Of a stretch of 8,734 nucleotides of DNA, positions 6,285-8,734 are shown one piece after another. A program made the position numbers and the translations under genes. Under the pieces are notes generated by a model, which worked only from the letters and a program-made list of their open reading frames with translations, did no database searches and was not told the DNA's origin. This DNA is from Coxiellaceae bacterium (GTDB lineage: Bacteria; Pseudomonadota; Gammaproteobacteria; UBA9339). The stretch lies in assembly GCA_003142435.1 (NCBI GenBank), contig PLMI01000016.1, forward strand, positions 1-8,734. Reading direction: 5' to 3'. Position 1 is the stretch's first letter. Each line of letters begins with the position of its first letter.

Positions 6285-7721
6285 TTATCCCTTGACGATG
6301 GCAACCGGCCTTAGCTTTGCTACTTTTTTGCCTATATTTTCTGCAGATATGACGTTTACAACTTCGTCAATGTCCTTATAAGCTTCCGGCGCTTCTTCGA
6401 TAAGTCCACTTACGGATCCCGCTCTTATTGTGACTCCGTAGTTTTCCATGTATTTTAATAAATGCTGGTAATCTACAGTTTTCTTCGATTTCATGCGCGA
6501 CATTCTTCGGCCCGCTCCGTGGCATGCAGAACCAAAAGTATTTTGCATTGCCTCATTTGTTCCTGCTAAAACGTAAGAAAAAGTGCCCATGGATCCAGGA
6601 ATGATAACCGGCTGTCCTGTAGTTTTATATTTATCAGGAAGGTCGGGGTGATGTGGCGCAAAAGCTCTTGTGGCGCCTTTGCGGTGCACAACCAGCTCTT
6701 TGCCAAAGTGATTTTCCAGTTTTGCGATGTTGTGAGCCACGTCGTATACAATTTGTAACGCATTTTCATTAGTTTTTAAAACATGTGCCCAAGCAGTTTT
6801 TATGCTATGGGTGATCACTTGCCTATTTACCCACGCGAAATTGCAAGCGGCAGCCATTGCCTGCAAGTATTCCTGACCTTCTGCTGATTTAAATGGAGCG
6901 CACGCAAGTTCACGATCAGCTAAGTGAATATTAAATTTGTTTATATTATGCAAAAATGTATTCACGTAATCAGTGCAAACCTGATGCCCTAAGCCACGTG
7001 AACCGGTGTGAATCATGATTGTAATTTGATCTTCAAAAAGACCGAAAATTTCAGCAATTTTTGTATCGTAAATTTCGATGACCCTTTGAATTTCTAAAAA
7101 ATGGTTTCCGGCGCCAAGCGTTCCGAGTTGATCTGCTCCGCGTTCTTTTGCTTTGCTCGAAACAAATTTAGCGTTCGCAAATTTATAGCTTCCGCCTTCT
7201 TCTATAACTAACGCGTCATTTTCTGAAGCGTAACCATTTTTAATTGCCCATTTTATTCCCTGATTTAAAACTTCCTCGAAATTTTTGTGATTTAAAACTA
7301 AATTTCCGCCTCTGCCAACTCCCGATGGTACTTCGCGTTGTATTTGGGTAATTAGATCCGGCAATTTATTTTTAACGTCATTGAAAGACATTTTACTTGC
7401 CAAGAGTCTTACGCCGCAATTTATATCGTAGCCAACGCCGCCAGGAGAAATTATTCCATCATCTGCTCGAAATGCGGCAACGCCGCCTATAGGAAATCCA
7501 TAACCTTGATGAACGTCCGGCATCGCAAGAGCATATTTTTCGATGCCGGGAAGCGTTGTCATATTGATAAGCTGTTCTACGGCCTTTTCTTTGAAAATCT
7601 GATCAAGCATTTTTTCGCTTGCATAAATACGCGCTGGAACCAGCATATCTTTGCGGGCGCTTTTGGGAACTTCCCAGAGGTTATTAGTTAGTTTTTTAAA
7701 ATGAGATTTATCAATCATCAT
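6285..7721 (-). CDS. rtcB: RNA-splicing ligase RtcB (tRNA-splicing ligase RtcB family)
   Basis: RtcB joins RNA 2',3'-cyclic phosphate or 3'-phosphate ends to 5'-OH ends using GTP and Mn2+, through a GMP-histidine intermediate. The protein is 478 residues from the ATG at 7721, the long form like Pyrococcus RtcB (481) rather than the 408-residue E. coli form. All active-site residues are in place: GYDINC (D99, C102), GAGNHFLE (N206, H207), MIHTGSRG (H238), DVAHN (H330) and the guanylylated histidine in SACHGAGRRMSR (H401). The ATG at 7721 overlaps the TGA of the ampE-like gene as ATGA with no Shine-Dalgarno, which points to translational coupling; a TTG at 7763 would add 14 residues and a 46-base overlap and is less likely, and the adjacent ATG at 7718 is also possible. 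rsmB starts 4 bases downstream. No rtcA, rtcR or archease gene is visible. Confidence 0.96.
   Translation of the reverse strand: MMIDKSHFKKLTNNLWEVPKSARKDMLVPARIYASEKMLDQIFKEKAVEQLINMTTLPGIEKYALAMPDVHQGYGFPIGGVAAFRADDGIISPGGVGYDINCGVRLLASKMSFNDVKNKLPDLITQIQREVPSGVGRGGNLVLNHKNFEEVLNQGIKWAIKNGYASENDALVIEEGGSYKFANAKFVSSKAKERGADQLGTLGAGNHFLEIQRVIEIYDTKIAEIFGLFEDQITIMIHTGSRGLGHQVCTDYVNTFLHNINKFNIHLADRELACAPFKSAEGQEYLQAMAAACNFAWVNRQVITHSIKTAWAHVLKTNENALQIVYDVAHNIAKLENHFGKELVVHRKGATRAFAPHHPDLPDKYKTTGQPVIIPGSMGTFSYVLAGTNEAMQNTFGSACHGAGRRMSRMKSKKTVDYQHLLKYMENYGVTIRAGSVSGLIEEAPEAYKDIDEVVNVISAENIGKKVAKLRPVAIVKG
6289..6293 (-). promoter_or_regulatory. Ribosome binding site that decides the rsmB start
   Basis: AAGGG on the minus strand (6293-6289), inside the last codons of rtcB, lies 8 bases before the ATG at 6280. 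This ideal spacing favours the ATG over the upstream in-frame TTG at 6304 as the rsmB start. Confidence 0.65.
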
Positions 7722-8464
7722 AAAAGGAGAAGAAATGAAGTAAGTCCTATAACGATGATCCAAATGATTATGGATCGATCTATTAAGCTGAAAGCAAGTT
7801 GCAGTGCATTCGCGCTGGTTTTAGCGGGTGTCCCTAAAGCAGCATCGCCTGCTTCGATTATGAATTGCTGATTTTTTTTGTGAGAAAGCTGCCAATTTTT
7901 CAAGCAATAAGAAAAACCATTTTTGATTCGACCGCCGAGAGCAAAAGTAAATCCCAATAGTTTAGCTGGAACCCAATCGGCAATGCTTTGTATTTGCGCT
8001 GCGAGTTTTGTAAGGGTTTCTGCTGAAGGATCGTTTTTATGTACAGGAATTTTATGAAGCAAAGATAAAATGAAATAAATTATGATGCCGTATGGGCCTA
8101 AAATCGCAAACCAAAAGAGGCCGGGAAAAAAGTTTTTAAATGACTGCGATAAGACAGCGTCATTTGTGTCATAGCCTGGTTTTTGCCTGCGAAGATCGCG
8201 AAAATCAATACAAAAAAATAAAATAGCGCAGGAGAGAACTAAGTAAAACATGCCAAAAGAACGATGTATTAGAAAAAATTGCAGCAGTCCGAGTATTATC
8301 AAAAATGGCAGGATGACAATAACAAGCGCTAACCACTTGTTACATTTTTTTAACAGGGGCGCTAACCAGGAAAAATATATATTAAACCAGGCATTGCTTA
8401 CCTGGATATATAAGTTAAGAAATCGTTGCAAAAACAAACAAATTAAGATGACGATGAAATTCAT
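7718..8464 (-). CDS. ampE: AmpE-like integral membrane protein (AmpE/CobD-CbiB-related family)
   Basis: The 248-residue hydrophobic protein shows the AmpE plan: apparent membrane segments at about 2-19, 43-66, 70-87, 112-135 and 229-248, the signature LFWFAILGPYGIIIY near 116-130, and DWVPAKLLGFTFAL near 163-176, comparable to DWVPVRLAGVVYAL in E. coli AmpE (284 residues). In enterobacteria AmpE is an inner-membrane protein encoded with AmpD and linked to beta-lactamase induction by cell-wall turnover; its molecular activity is unclear. No ampD is present here; the gene instead heads an apparent operon with rtcB (ATGA overlap) and rsmB. GGAG (minus strand, 8476-8473) lies 8 bases before the ATG, and a TATAAT box lies further up. 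Family membership is good; assignment to AmpE rather than another member of the superfamily is less certain. Confidence 0.8.
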   Translation of the reverse strand: MNFIVILICLFLQRFLNLYIQVSNAWFNIYFSWLAPLLKKCNKWLALVIVILPFLIILGLLQFFLIHRSFGMFYLVLSCAILFFCIDFRDLRRQKPGYDTNDAVLSQSFKNFFPGLFWFAILGPYGIIIYFILSLLHKIPVHKNDPSAETLTKLAAQIQSIADWVPAKLLGFTFALGGRIKNGFSYCLKNWQLSHKKNQQFIIEAGDAALGTPAKTSANALQLAFSLIDRSIIIWIIVIGLTSFLLLL

Positions 8465-8472
8465 AATTTAGG

Positions 8473-8476
8473 CTCC
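8473..8476 (-). promoter_or_regulatory. Ribosome binding site of the ampE-like gene
   Basis: GGAG on the minus strand stands 8 bases before the ATG at 8464. It is the clearest Shine-Dalgarno in the window and confirms this start, at the head of the ampE-rtcB-rsmB run. Confidence 0.65.
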
Positions 8477-8495
8477 GTTAAAATTATTAATTTGA

Positions 8496-8501
8496 ATTAT
8501 A
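8496..8501 (-). promoter_or_regulatory. Candidate -10 box of the ampE-rtcB-rsmB promoter
   Basis: A perfect TATAAT occurs on the minus strand at 8501-8496, which would start transcription near 8489 and give a leader of about 25 bases to the ATG at 8464. The -35 match is poor (TACTCA, 17 bases upstream, 3 of 6), and such a box is not rare by chance in A+T-rich DNA. Confidence 0.35.
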
Positions 8502-8630
8502 TTAGTTTTTGCAGGATTTGAGTAGTGATTGTATTATGTTGGTTTTTTGGAAAGAACTAAAACATTGCGCAGAAGTTGTAATTAGTGGAAAATTGCAACA
8601 ATCGGTGGTAAGTCTTAAAATCTAATGATA

Positions 8631-8665
8631 TTTACAAGTTAGGAGCTGTACTCGTAATTTGTAAA
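8631..8665. repeat. 11-bp inverted repeat upstream of the ampE operon
   Basis: TTTACAAGTTA at 8631-8641 pairs with TAATTTGTAAA at 8655-8665, with one G-T wobble and a 13-base loop. The right arm runs into the palindrome AAAAATTGCAATTTTT (8663-8678). On the plus strand a T6 run follows at 8673-8678, so it could be the terminator-like end of something read toward the window edge, or an operator-like site. A+T-rich arms make chance occurrence possible. Confidence 0.4.
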
Positions 8666-8734
8666 AATTGCAATTTTTTGCTAGAAATTATCTCAAAACA
8701 TGTAATAAAAAAGTGTAGTAAAATCAAATACTTA

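Larger units (their letters stand above)
8465..8734. other. 270-base upstream region without a supported gene
   Basis: A+T-rich DNA between the ampE-like start and the window edge. It holds the ribosome site and candidate -10 box described separately, an 11-bp inverted repeat at 8631-8665 and an adjoining 16-base palindrome at 8663-8678. A 29-codon open frame at 8536-8625 has no ribosome site and is not called. No tRNA or other RNA gene is recognisable, though the region runs off the window. Confidence 0.7.

Noticed and set aside
6281..6304. TTG start for rsmB at 6304
   Set aside because: It would overlap rtcB by 20 bases and use a TTG, whereas the ATG at 6280 has a well-spaced AAGGG and matches the family N-terminus.
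7722..7763. TTG start for rtcB at 7763
   Set aside because: It would add 14 residues unlike the family and a 46-base overlap with ampE; the ATG in the ATGA overlap fits better.
8536..8625. Plus-strand 29-codon open frame upstream of ampE
   Set aside because: Starts with ATG and could encode a small protein, but there is no Shine-Dalgarno, no recognisable motif, and the length is expected by chance.
1..8734. CRISPR array, tRNA genes, transposase, toxin-antitoxin or defence genes
   Set aside because: Looked for on both strands; no regularly spaced repeats, cloverleaf sequences or recognisable proteins of these kinds were found.

Overview
The window reads as chromosomal housekeeping DNA from an A+T-rich gammaproteobacterium. 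The lineage call rests on gene order and family type. dprA, smg, topA and tsaC run in that order, as in the smf-smg-topA/yrdD-tsaC region of gammaproteobacteria. RuvX carries the PDW motif seen in E. coli YqgF, and a membrane protein of AmpE type is present. Codon use is strongly A/T-biased and lysine/isoleucine-rich, with the standard genetic code. This would fit a Legionellales-like or other host-associated lineage, but the sequence alone does not fix the genus.

Layout. Positions 1-4258 hold a plus-strand run: the C-terminal two thirds of dprA (cut by the window edge), smg overlapping it by 11 bases, topA after a 93-base gap, and tsaC after a 64-base gap. Positions 4295-8464 hold minus-strand genes, which in their own direction read ampE-like, rtcB, rsmB, then ruvX. 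The first three are tightly packed: ampE-like and rtcB share an ATGA stop/start overlap, and rtcB and rsmB are 4 bases apart when the ATG start with a good ribosome binding site is used. ruvX is separated from rsmB by 237 bases. The two runs converge on a 36-base gap (4259-4294) with no clear terminator. Positions 8465-8734 are non-coding as far as I can see and contain a candidate promoter and a hairpin upstream of ampE-like.

Functionally, most genes concern nucleic acids: DNA uptake/recombination (DprA), supercoiling (TopA), tRNA t6A modification (TsaC), 16S rRNA 5'-end maturation (RuvX/YqgF), 16S rRNA m5C methylation (RsmB) and RNA end-joining repair (RtcB). The membrane protein at the head of the minus-strand operon is the odd one out.

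The least ordinary feature is an 18-bp perfect inverted repeat at 4839-4907, between rsmB and ruvX. It encloses a very G+C-rich loop with repeated CGAGGG units, quite unlike the surrounding A+T-rich DNA, and looks like a small palindromic intergenic repeat element. I do not see a new multi-gene defence, mobile or biosynthetic system here. The other points of interest are the operon context of rtcB and a few substitutions in otherwise conserved motifs.
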